A stretch of DNA of 64,000 bases, from contig NZ_BNBR01000004.1 in the NCBI RefSeq assembly GCF_014656055.1, positions 573,081 through 637,080 on the forward strand. Direction: 5' to 3'. The stretch comes from Streptomyces griseosporeus. Lineage in GTDB: Bacteria > Actinomycetota > Actinomycetes > Streptomycetales > Streptomycetaceae. Every line of letters begins with the position of its first letter. The stretch's first letter is position 1. The position numbers and the translations under genes were made by a program. The notes beneath the pieces were generated by a model. It worked only from the letters and a program-made list of their open reading frames with translations. It did no database searches and was not told the DNA's origin. Below, in pieces: positions 17,541 to 24,948 of the stretch.

Positions 17541-18323
17541 TCAGCGCCACTGGACGGTGCCGCCGCCGACGGGCGCCGTCGCCTCGATCCGGGCGCGGAT
17601 CTCCCGCATCACGGCCACGATCCGCGCCTCGTGCTCCGGCGTCAGCCGGGCCACCGGCACCGAGCAGGACACCGCGTCCCGGGCGGGACGGTCGTAGCGC
17701 AGCGCGAAGCCGAAGCCGACGATGCCGGGCACGCCCTCCTCGCGGTCGATCGCATAACCGCGGGCGCGGACCTCGGCCAGATCGGCGGCGAGGGACTCCC
17801 GGGTGGTGTGCGTGCGCGGGGTGAGCGCCTCATAGGGGCCCTCGGGCAGCTCGCCGTCGGGGCGTTCGGCGAGCAGCGCCTTGCCCAGGGCGCCGGCGTG
17901 CGCGGGCAGCCGGCGGCCGACCCGGCTGATCGTGCGCAGGTACTCGTGCGACTCCCGCGTCGCCAGGTACGCCACGCTCCGGCCGTCCAGCCGGGCCAGG
18001 TGGATCGTCTCGCCGAGCGCGTCCGAGGCCTCGTCGAGATACGGCCGCACCAGCCGGACCCGCGGGTCGGAGTCGAGGTAGCCGGTGCCGGTCAGCAGTG
18101 CGCGCAGGCCGATGCCGTACAGCGAGCCGGTGAGGTCGGTGCGGACCCAGCCGTGCGCGATCAGGGTCTGCAGCAGCGCGTACATCGAGCTGCGCGGCAC
18201 ATCGAGCGCGTCCGCCAGCTCCTGCAGCCGGGCCGGCCGGTCCCCGCGCTCGGCCAGCAGCTCCAGCAGCTCCACCGTCCGCGCCGCGGACTTCACCTCA
18301 CGGACGCCCCCTGTCTCGGACAT
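17541..18323 (-). CDS. IclR-family transcriptional regulator
   Basis: 260 aa. N-terminal winged HTH (RTVELLELLAERGDRPARLQELADALDVPRSSMYALLQTL) and a C-terminal IclR ligand domain (RRLPAHAGALGKALLAE, GVPGIVGFGFALR, VARLTPEHEARI). It is divergent from glucarate dehydratase with a 115-base shared promoter region, so it most likely controls glucarate use in response to a sugar acid. The 187-base gap downstream to the MFS start is AT-richer than its surroundings and may hold the MFS promoter. Confidence 0.9.
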   Translation of the reverse strand: MSETGGVREVKSAARTVELLELLAERGDRPARLQELADALDVPRSSMYALLQTLIAHGWVRTDLTGSLYGIGLRALLTGTGYLDSDPRVRLVRPYLDEASDALGETIHLARLDGRSVAYLATRESHEYLRTISRVGRRLPAHAGALGKALLAERPDGELPEGPYEALTPRTHTTRESLAADLAEVRARGYAIDREEGVPGIVGFGFALRYDRPARDAVSCSVPVARLTPEHEARIVAVMREIRARIEATAPVGGGTVQWR

Positions 18324-18370
18324 GAGCCGATCGTAGACGGGGGTCCGCTCGCCTCGGCGCCCGCGGGCCA

Positions 18371-18397
18371 TTGACGGTCGCTGTCCGTGTATATAAC
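18371..18397 (+). promoter_or_regulatory. candidate promoter/operator of the glucarate dehydratase operon
   Basis: TTGACG (18371-18376) and the AT-rich TATAAC (18392-18397) are 15 bases apart in an otherwise GC-rich divergent gap. GTAT and ATAC half-sites flank the following 15 bases. IclR proteins often bind such imperfect palindromes near the promoter. Pattern only. Confidence 0.3.
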
Positions 18398-18438
18398 CTC
18401 CGTCTTCATACGTAGATGGCGTCTGTCTGGGGAGATGA

Positions 18439-19752
18439 GTGGGCGTGAGCCTCGCATCCGGTACGGCCCTTCGGATCGCCGGTGTCCGGCTGACGCCGGT
18501 CCTCGTCGCCGATCCGCCGCTGCTGAACACGCAGGGCGTCCACCAGCCGTACACCCCGCGGCTCATCGTGGAGGTGGAGACCGCCGACGGGATCACCGGC
18601 GTCGGCGAGACCTACGGCGACACCAAGTACCTGGAACTCGCCCGGCCCCTCGCCGACCGGCTGACGGGACATCAGGTCAGCGACCTGAACGGCCTGTTCC
18701 GGCTCGCCGACCAGGTCGCCGTGGACCGGTCCCGGATCTCCGGGCAGGTCGACGTGGGCGGGCTGCGCGGCGTGCAGACCGCCGACAAGCTGCGGCTGTC
18801 CGTCGCCTCCGCCTTCGAGGTCGCCTGCCTCGACGCCCTCGGCAAGGCCCTCGGCCTGCCCGTGCACGCCCTGCTCGGCGGCAAGGTGCGCGACGCCGTC
18901 GAGTACAGCGCCTACCTGTTCTACAAGTGGGACGGCCACCCGGCGGGCGTCGCCGCCGAGAAGGACGACTGGGGTGCCGCGCTCGACCCGGCCGGCATCG
19001 TCGCGCAGGCGCGGACCTTCACCGAGCGGTACGGCTTCACCTCCTTCAAGCTCAAGGGCGGTGTCTTCCCGCCCGAGGAGGAGATCGCCGCGATCCGCGC
19101 CCTCGCCGAGGCCTTCCCCGGACATCCGCTGCGGCTCGACCCCAACGGCGCCTGGAGCGTGCCCACCTCGGTGCGGGTGGCGCGGGAACTCGGCGACGTC
19201 CTGGAGTACCTGGAGGACCCCGCCCTCGGCACGCCCGCCATGGCCGAGGTGGCCCGGCAGACCGGGGTGCCGCTCGCCACCAACATGTGCGTGACGACCT
19301 TCGCCGAGATCCCGGAGGCCTTCACGAAGGGTGCCGTCCAGGTCGTCCTGTCCGACCACCACTACTGGGGCGGCCTGCGCAACACCCAGCAGCTCGCCGC
19401 GATCTGCCGCACCTTCGGCGTCGGCGTGTCCATGCACTCCAACACCCATCTGGGCATCTCGCTGGCCGCCATGACCCACGTGGCGTCGACCGTCCCCGAC
19501 CTCCACCACGCCTGCGACTCCCACTACCCCTGGCAGGCGGAGGACGTCCTCACCGAGCGCCTGGTCTTCGACGGCGGCCGGGTCGCCGTACCGGACGCGC
19601 CGGGCCTCGGCGTCGAGCTCGACCAGGACCGGCTGCGCTTCCTGCACCGGCGGTGGCTCGACGACGACGGACGCCTGCGCGACCGCGACGACGCGGCCGC
19701 GATGCGCGTCGTCGAGCCGGAGTGGGTGACGCCGGCCGTGCCGCGCTGGTAG
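18439..19752 (+). CDS. gudD: glucarate dehydratase (enolase superfamily)
   Basis: 437 aa. Enolase-superfamily barrel with the glucarate dehydratase residues: the KxK motif in FKLKGG, metal ligands in RLDPNGAW and EYLEDPA, and the catalytic His in MHSNTHLGISLAAMTH. It dehydrates D-glucarate (and usually L-idarate) to 5-keto-4-deoxy-D-glucarate. Two GTG starts are possible, 18439 and 18445; GGGGAG precedes both. It is divergent from the IclR regulator and 97 bases upstream of the PfkB kinase. No downstream aldolase or semialdehyde dehydrogenase is present in the window. Confidence 0.88.
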   Translation: MGVSLASGTALRIAGVRLTPVLVADPPLLNTQGVHQPYTPRLIVEVETADGITGVGETYGDTKYLELARPLADRLTGHQVSDLNGLFRLADQVAVDRSRISGQVDVGGLRGVQTADKLRLSVASAFEVACLDALGKALGLPVHALLGGKVRDAVEYSAYLFYKWDGHPAGVAAEKDDWGAALDPAGIVAQARTFTERYGFTSFKLKGGVFPPEEEIAAIRALAEAFPGHPLRLDPNGAWSVPTSVRVARELGDVLEYLEDPALGTPAMAEVARQTGVPLATNMCVTTFAEIPEAFTKGAVQVVLSDHHYWGGLRNTQQLAAICRTFGVGVSMHSNTHLGISLAAMTHVASTVPDLHHACDSHYPWQAEDVLTERLVFDGGRVAVPDAPGLGVELDQDRLRFLHRRWLDDDGRLRDRDDAAAMRVVEPEWVTPAVPRW

Positions 19753-19849
19753 GAGGCCGGGCCGCGGGGCGGGCGGGGCGGCGCGGGCGGACCGTTGTCA
19801 GTGATGTGGTGCACACTGGCTGGAACCGCACCATGTCAGGGAGCGCACC

Positions 19850-21028
19850 GTGATCGCGTCCGCCTCGCCCGCCGGAAAGGGACCGGCCGGGACCGGAAGG
19901 GCCCCCCTCGGCAAGGGGCCGTCGCCCATCACCGAGGGACCGCAGCAGCAGGCCCAGGTCGACCCGCTCGCCGCCGTGCGCGCGCCCGGCGACCCGCCCT
20001 GGGACGTCTACCTCACGGGCACCGTCTTCCTCGACATCATCTTCACCGGGCTCGACTCCGCGCCGGTGCGCGGGACGGAGTCCTGGGCGCGCGGCATGGG
20101 GTCCAGCCCGGGCGGCGTGGCCAACATGGCGACGGCGCTGGCCCGGCTCGGCCTGCGGACGTCGCTCGCGGCGGCGTTCGGCGACGACCACTACGGCGAG
20201 TACTGCTGGGACGCGCTGGAGCAGGGCGAGGGCATCGACCTGTCCCAGTCGCGCACGGTCCCCGGCTGGCACTCCCCGGTCACCGTCTCCATGGCGTACG
20301 AGGGGGAGCGCACGATGGTCTCCCACGGGCACGAGCCGCCCCCCGAGGAGACCGCCCCCGACTGCCCGCCCCACGCGCGGGCCGCGGTCGCCTCGCTGGT
20401 GCCGGGGGAGCGGGCGCCGTGGATCGCCCAGGCCGCGGCCAAGGGCACGCGGATCTTCGCGGACGTCGGGTGGGACGACACCGGGGCGTGGGATCTGGCG
20501 GGGCTCGCCGATCTGGAGCACTGCGAGGCGTTCCTGCCCAACGCGGCGGAGGCGATGCGGTACACCGGCGCGGACTGCCCGCGTGCGGCGGCGCGGGCGC
20601 TGACCGCGTATGTGCCGGTCGCGGTCGTCACCCTCGGGGCGGAGGGGGCGTACGCGGTGGACCGGCGGACGGGGGAGACGGCGGAGGTGCCGGCGATCGC
20701 GGTGGAGGCGCTGGATCCGACGGGTGCGGGGGATGTGTTCGTGGCCGGCTTCGTCACCGGTACGCTCGCGGGCTGGCCGCTGGCGGACCGGCTGGCGTTC
20801 GCCGGGCTGACGGCGGCGTTGTCCGTGCAGGAGTTCGGGGGGTCGCTGTCGGCGCCGGGGTGGTCGGAGATCGCGGCGTGGTGGGAGAAGGTGCGGTCGG
20901 TCGACGGGCAGGAACCGGCTGCGCTGCGGCGGTACGCGTTCCTGTCGGGACTGCTGCCTCGGGGGGCGGTGCGGCCTTGGCCGCGGAGGCGGGCGGTTCC
21001 TACGATCGGGTTCGGGCGGTCGGCTTGA
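19850..21028 (+). CDS. PfkB-family carbohydrate kinase
   Basis: 392 aa. The ribokinase-type fold shows GGVANMATALARLG for sugar binding and DPTGAGDVFVAGF with the catalytic Asp and anion hole near the C-terminus. An N-terminal extension of about 50 residues rich in Gly, Pro and Gln precedes the fold. It probably phosphorylates a sugar, sugar acid or nucleoside, and the glucarate locus suggests a sugar-acid derivative; that is inference only. GTG start with GGGAG six bases upstream. It ends at a repeat-rich gap facing era. Confidence 0.82.
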   Translation: MIASASPAGKGPAGTGRAPLGKGPSPITEGPQQQAQVDPLAAVRAPGDPPWDVYLTGTVFLDIIFTGLDSAPVRGTESWARGMGSSPGGVANMATALARLGLRTSLAAAFGDDHYGEYCWDALEQGEGIDLSQSRTVPGWHSPVTVSMAYEGERTMVSHGHEPPPEETAPDCPPHARAAVASLVPGERAPWIAQAAAKGTRIFADVGWDDTGAWDLAGLADLEHCEAFLPNAAEAMRYTGADCPRAAARALTAYVPVAVVTLGAEGAYAVDRRTGETAEVPAIAVEALDPTGAGDVFVAGFVTGTLAGWPLADRLAFAGLTAALSVQEFGGSLSAPGWSEIAAWWEKVRSVDGQEPAALRRYAFLSGLLPRGAVRPWPRRRAVPTIGFGRSA

Positions 21029-21069
21029 GCGGTGCCCTGTGCTGCGGCTGACCCGGGTGCGTTGAGGTG

Positions 21070-21375
21070 CCGTTGGCTCAGGGGCGCCCGGCGCTGGTGC
21101 GGGCGGCGCCGCCGGTCGGCTTGCCGGGTGCCCGGCGCTGGTGCGGGGCGGGGGTGGGTCGCGCGGCCCGGCGCTTACGGGGTGCCGCTGCGCCCACCCG
21201 TGCCGCCCCTAGCGGCACGACTGCCCGCAGCTAAGTCGGCGGGCGGCCTGGCGCTGTTGGGTGGGGCAGGGCTCTGGGGCACGACTGCCCGCAGCTAAGT
21301 CGGCGTGCGGGCCGCCGCTGCTGGGTGGGCGCCGCCCCAGCCGCACGACTGCCCGCAGCTGGGTGAGAGGGGCGG
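21070..21375. repeat. composite intergenic repeat, copy B, with a 64-bp periodic motif (gap 21029-21401 has no gene)
   Basis: Positions 21128-21232 match 63330-63432 closely in the same orientation, and hence copy A in inverted form. The 18-mer GCACGACTGCCCGCAGCT occurs at 21215-21232, 21279-21296 and 21343-21360, exactly 64 bases apart each time, with poorly conserved sequence between. The gap separates convergent genes and codes for nothing I can support. Confidence 0.85.
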
Positions 21376-21401
21376 TCTCGGCCGCCCCTACGTGACCCGG
21401 G

Positions 21402-22355
21402 TCAGAAGCCCAGCTTGCGGAGCTGCTTCGGGTCTCGTTGCCAGTCCTTCGCGACCTTTACGTGCAGGTCCAGGAAGACCGGTGTGCCCAGCAGGGCCTC
21501 GATCTGGCGGCGGGACTTGATGCCGACCTCCTTCAGGCGCTTGCCCTTGGGGCCGATGATGATGCCCTTCTGGCTGGGGCGCTCGATGTAGAGGTTGGCG
21601 TGGATGTCGAGGAGGGGCTTGTCCGCCGGGCGGTCCTCGCGGGGCAGCATCTCCTCCACCACCACGGCGATGGAGTGCGGCAGCTCGTCCCGCACGCCCT
21701 CCAGCGCCGCCTCACGGATCAGCTCCGCGATCATGACCTGCTCGGGCTCGTCGGTGAGGTCGCCCTCGGGGTAGAGGGCGGGGCCCTCGGGCAGCATCGG
21801 GATCAGCAGGTCCGCCAGCAGGTCGACCTGCTGGTTGGCGGTCGCGGACACGGGGACGATCTCCGCCCACTCGATGCCCAGCTCCTTGCCCAGCTGGTCG
21901 ATGGCGATCAGCTGCTCGGCGAGCGCCTTGGAGTCCACGAGGTCCGTCTTGGTGACGATGGCGACCTTCGGGGACTTCTTGATCCCCGCCAGCTCCTTGG
22001 CGATGAAGCGGTCGCCGGGGCCGATCTTCTCGTTGGCCGGGAGGCAGAACCCGATGACGTCGACCTCGGCCCAGGTCGTACGGACCACGTCGTTCAGCCG
22101 TTCGCCCAGCAGGGTGCGCGGCTTGTGCAGGCCGGGGGTGTCCACCAGGATCAGCTGGGCCTCCGGCCGGTGCACGATGCCGCGCACGGTGTGCCGGGTG
22201 GTCTGCGGCTGGTTGGCGGTGATCGCCACCTTCTGCCCGACGAGAGCGTTCGTGAGAGTGGACTTGCCCGCGTTGGGGCGGCCGACGAAACAGGCGAAGC
22301 CGGCGCGGTGGGCGGTCTCGGCCGGCTGGTCGGATGACTGGGTGCGAACGCTCAT
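21402..22355 (-). CDS. era: GTPase Era
   Basis: 317 aa. G domain with G1 GRPNAGKS, G3 DTPG and G4 TKTD, and a C-terminal KH domain with IIGPKGKRLKEVG. Era binds the 3' end of 16S rRNA and acts in 30S assembly at the membrane periphery. The ATG at 22355 fits the family; another ATG lies three codons upstream. In most actinobacteria era follows the ybeY-CNNM-cdd block directly; here the amt-glnK pair sits between them on the other strand. Confidence 0.95.
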   Translation of the reverse strand: MSVRTQSSDQPAETAHRAGFACFVGRPNAGKSTLTNALVGQKVAITANQPQTTRHTVRGIVHRPEAQLILVDTPGLHKPRTLLGERLNDVVRTTWAEVDVIGFCLPANEKIGPGDRFIAKELAGIKKSPKVAIVTKTDLVDSKALAEQLIAIDQLGKELGIEWAEIVPVSATANQQVDLLADLLIPMLPEGPALYPEGDLTDEPEQVMIAELIREAALEGVRDELPHSIAVVVEEMLPREDRPADKPLLDIHANLYIERPSQKGIIIGPKGKRLKEVGIKSRRQIEALLGTPVFLDLHVKVAKDWQRDPKQLRKLGF

Positions 22356-22444
22356 GCCGTTCATTGTCCCTGATCCAACAGACCCCGCCGTACCGAGGAC
22401 CGTCACACGCCCGCCCGGTGAGCTTCCGGAAACCCGCACGCAAC

Positions 22445-22482
22445 GAAACCTCACGGAAACACACCCGTACGCGACCGGAAAC
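22445..22482 (+). promoter_or_regulatory. GlnR box upstream of amt
   Basis: Four five-base sites spaced exactly 11 bases apart: GAAAC (22445), GAAAC (22456), GTACG (22467) and GAAAC (22478). The known GlnR box is GTNAC-n6-GAAAC-n6-GTNAC-n6-GAAAC, so the b-sites are perfect and the a-sites degenerate. It lies 47 bases upstream of the amt start in the gap divergent from era, and predicts induction under nitrogen limitation. Confidence 0.75.
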
Positions 22483-22529
22483 GCGCGCCGGTGACCCTCT
22501 GACGAGCCCCCGCACCGTTGGAGACAACC

Positions 22530-23840
22530 GTGACCCTCGCCGCAGCGCACGCCGACACCGGTGACACCGCCTGGCTGCTCGCCGCCACCGCACTCGTCCT
22601 GCTGATGACCCCGGGCCTCGCCCTGTTCTACGGCGGCATGGTCCGCACGAAGAGCGTCCTCAACATGCTGATGATGAGCTTCGTGTCGATCGCCCTGGTC
22701 ACGGTGGTGTGGCTGGCGGCCGGCTACTCCCTCGCCTTCGGCGACGACACGGCCGCCGGGCTGATCGGCGGCCTGGACCACCTCGGGATGGAGGGCCTCG
22801 GCCCGGACAGCGTCCAGGGCACCGTGCCCACCGTCCTGTTCGCCACCTTCCAGCTCACCTTCGCCATCATCACCGCCGCGCTGGTCAGCGGCGCGATCGC
22901 GGACCGGGCGAAGTTCAGCGCGTGGCTGGTGTTCGTACCGGTGTGGGCACTGCTCGTATACGTTCCCGTCACGCACTGGGTGTGGGGTCCCGGCGGCTGG
23001 ATCCTCGACAAGCTGGGCGCGCTGGACTTCGCGGGCGGACTGCCCGTCGAGATCACCTCCGGTGCCTCGGGACTCGCGCTGTGCCTGGTCCTCGGCCCGC
23101 GGCTCGGCTTCAAGAAGGACGCGATGCGCCCGCACAACCTGCCGATGGTGGTGCTCGGCGCGGGCCTGCTGTGGTTCGGCTGGTTCGGCTTCAACGCGGG
23201 CTCCGCGCTCGGCGCCAACGGCCTGGCCGCCTCCGCGTTCCTCAACACACTCGCCGCGGGCTGCACCGGCCTGCTCGGCTGGCTCTTCGTCGAGCAGAAG
23301 CGTGACGGCCACCCCACCACCCTGGGCGCCGCCTCCGGCGCGGTCGCGGGCCTGGTCGCGATCACCCCGTCCTGCGGCTCGGTCTCCCTGCTCGGCGCGC
23401 TGGCCGTCGGCCTCGCCGCCGGCGTCGTCTGCTCCTACGCGGTCAGCTGGAAGTTCAAGCTGAACTACGACGACTCCCTGGACGTCGTCGGCGTCCACCT
23501 CGTCGGCGGGATCATCGGCACCCTGCTGATCGGCCTGTTCGCGGAGAAGGCCATGACGGGCGGCACCGAGGGGCTGCTCTACGGCGGCGGGCTCACCCAG
23601 CTCGGCAAGCAGCTCGTGGCGGTGGTCGCCGTCGCCCTGTACGCCTTCGCCGTCACCTACGGGCTCGGCAAGGTCATCGACAGGACGCTCGGCTTCCGGG
23701 CGAGCGAGGAGCAGGAGCACACCGGCCTGGACCTTACGGTGCACGCCGAGACGGCGTACGATCACGGCGTCCTGGGGCACGGTGCCCCGGTCAGCTCCTC
23801 CGTCGTCCCCACCGCCCAGAAGGTCAAGAGCCAGGCATGA
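22530..23840 (+). CDS. amt: Amt ammonium transporter, HisGlu variant
   Basis: 436 aa with about 11 membrane helices. Family marks: LALFYGGMVRTKSVLN, FQLTFAIITAALVSGA, WFGWFGFNAGS and the conserved DDSLDVVGVHLVGG. The second pore histidine is present (about H323). The first is not: DFAGGLPVEI has Glu (about E174) where E. coli AmtB has H168 in DFAGGTVVHI. The same substitution occurs in fungal Mep1/Mep3, where it changes pH response. The GTG at 22530 was chosen over a TTG at 22518 because GGAG lies six bases before it. It overlaps glnK by four bases. Confidence 0.9.
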   Translation: MTLAAAHADTGDTAWLLAATALVLLMTPGLALFYGGMVRTKSVLNMLMMSFVSIALVTVVWLAAGYSLAFGDDTAAGLIGGLDHLGMEGLGPDSVQGTVPTVLFATFQLTFAIITAALVSGAIADRAKFSAWLVFVPVWALLVYVPVTHWVWGPGGWILDKLGALDFAGGLPVEITSGASGLALCLVLGPRLGFKKDAMRPHNLPMVVLGAGLLWFGWFGFNAGSALGANGLAASAFLNTLAAGCTGLLGWLFVEQKRDGHPTTLGAASGAVAGLVAITPSCGSVSLLGALAVGLAAGVVCSYAVSWKFKLNYDDSLDVVGVHLVGGIIGTLLIGLFAEKAMTGGTEGLLYGGGLTQLGKQLVAVVAVALYAFAVTYGLGKVIDRTLGFRASEEQEHTGLDLTVHAETAYDHGVLGHGAPVSSSVVPTAQKVKSQA

Positions 23841-24175
23841 AGCTCATCACCGCGATCGTCAAGCCGTACCGCCTCGACGAGGTGAAGAACGCGCTCCAGG
23901 AGCTGGGCATCCAGGGCCTGACCGTGAGCGAGGCCAGCGGCTACGGCCGGCAGCGCGGCCACACCGAGGTGTACCGGGGCGCCGAGTACCAGGTCGACCT
24001 GGTGCCCAAGGTGCGCATCGAGGTCGTGGTGGAGGACGCCACCGCCGACGACGTCATCGACGCCATCGTCAAGGCCGCGCACACCGGCAAGATCGGCGAC
24101 GGCAAGGTGTGGGCGCTGCCCGTCGACACGGTCGTCCGGGTCCGCACCGGAGAGCGCGGCCCCGACGCGCTGTAG
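23837..24175 (+). CDS. glnK: PII nitrogen-regulatory protein GlnK
   Basis: 112 aa, the standard PII length. The T-loop has YRGAEY with Tyr51, the residue adenylylated by GlnD in Streptomyces. C-terminal TGKIGDGKVWALPVD is the PII ATP/ADP-binding B/C-loop signature. GlnK plugs the cognate Amt pore when nitrogen is plentiful. The ATGA overlap with amt indicates coupled translation. The usual third gene, glnD, is missing: the next gene runs in the opposite direction. A GlnD encoded elsewhere would have to modify it. Confidence 0.93.
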   Translation: MKLITAIVKPYRLDEVKNALQELGIQGLTVSEASGYGRQRGHTEVYRGAEYQVDLVPKVRIEVVVEDATADDVIDAIVKAAHTGKIGDGKVWALPVDTVVRVRTGERGPDAL

Positions 24176-24199
24176 GGGGTGTTCCGGGGCCGCGCCAGG

Positions 24200-24553
24200 T
24201 CAGCCCGCGGTGAGGGTCTGCCGTACCTCGCCGTCCGGACCGGCCACCAGCACCGGCGTGCCCGCCCCGCCCAGGTCGCGTACGGCGGCCAGGTCGTCGG
24301 CGGGCAGCGACTCCGCCTCGCTCACCACGGCCGCCGCCTCCAGCGACTTCGCGCCGGAGGCCACCGCCATCGCGACGGCCGTGCGCAGCGCGCTCAGCCG
24401 CAGCGACTCCAGCGCCACGGTCCCGGCGACATAGGTGCGTCCGGTGTCGTCGCGTACGGCCGCCCCCTCGGGCACACCGTTGCGGGCGCGGGCCGAGCGG
24501 GCCAGGGTGACGATCTTGCGGTCCTCGGGGTCGAGCGCGTTGCTGTCGGTCAT
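24200..24553 (-). CDS. cytidine-deaminase-like protein lacking the zinc site
   Basis: 117 aa. The overall shape and position (between CNNM/YjbR and era) match the small cytidine deaminase of this actinobacterial block. Where active enzymes have the HAE and PCxxC zinc motifs, this protein reads LRLSALRTAVAMAV and SLPADDLAAVRDLG: it contains no cysteine at all, and no histidine at the expected place. It is very unlikely to be a zinc-dependent deaminase and may be a binding protein or a relic. Start and end are clear; function is unknown. Confidence 0.75.
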   Translation of the reverse strand: MTDSNALDPEDRKIVTLARSARARNGVPEGAAVRDDTGRTYVAGTVALESLRLSALRTAVAMAVASGAKSLEAAAVVSEAESLPADDLAAVRDLGGAGTPVLVAGPDGEVRQTLTAG

Positions 24554-24588
24554 GATCCGAGCATACGGACGGCCCGCGGGCGCGAGGC

Positions 24589-24948
24589 TCAGGGGCGGTC
24601 CAGCCGCAGCCGCTCGGCGCGGGGCAGGCCCGCCACCACCAGGTCGTAGGAGTCCTCGACCAGTTCGCGGACGAGCCGGTCGGGCAGGCCGCCGTCGACG
24701 GTGACCGTGTTCCAGTGCCGCTTGTTCATGTGCCAGCCCGGCACGATCAGGCCCGCGTGCTCGGAGCGCAGCCGGATCGCGTCCTCCGGGTCGCACTTGA
24801 GGTTGACCGTCAGGGGCCGCGCGTCCAGGTTCGCCAGGGCGAACATCTTGCCCAGCACCTTGAAGACCGAGGTCTCCGGGTTGAACGGGAAGTCCTCCAC
24901 GACCGCGTTGAAGGACAGGCACAGGGCGCGCAGCTCCTTCGGCGTCAC
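24589..24948 (-). CDS. MmcQ/YjbR-family protein
   Basis: 119 aa. The YjbR/CyaY-like fold is recognisable from NPETSVFKVLGKMFALANL, LTVNLKCDPEDAIRLR and the terminal HWNTVTVDGGLPDRLVRELVEDSYDLV. Members are small DNA-binding-like proteins of poorly known function. Its ATG overlaps the stop codon of the CNNM gene by four bases, so it is part of the phoH-ybeY-CNNM operon. The deaminase-like gene starts 35 bases after its stop. Confidence 0.85.
   Translation of the reverse strand: MTPKELRALCLSFNAVVEDFPFNPETSVFKVLGKMFALANLDARPLTVNLKCDPEDAIRLRSEHAGLIVPGWHMNKRHWNTVTVDGGLPDRLVRELVEDSYDLVVAGLPRAERLRLDRP

Noticed and set aside
21215..21360. Possible CRISPR array because of evenly spaced 18-mers
   Set aside because: Only three units, intervening sequences not of spacer type, no cas genes, and the same 18-mer occurs singly in other gaps.
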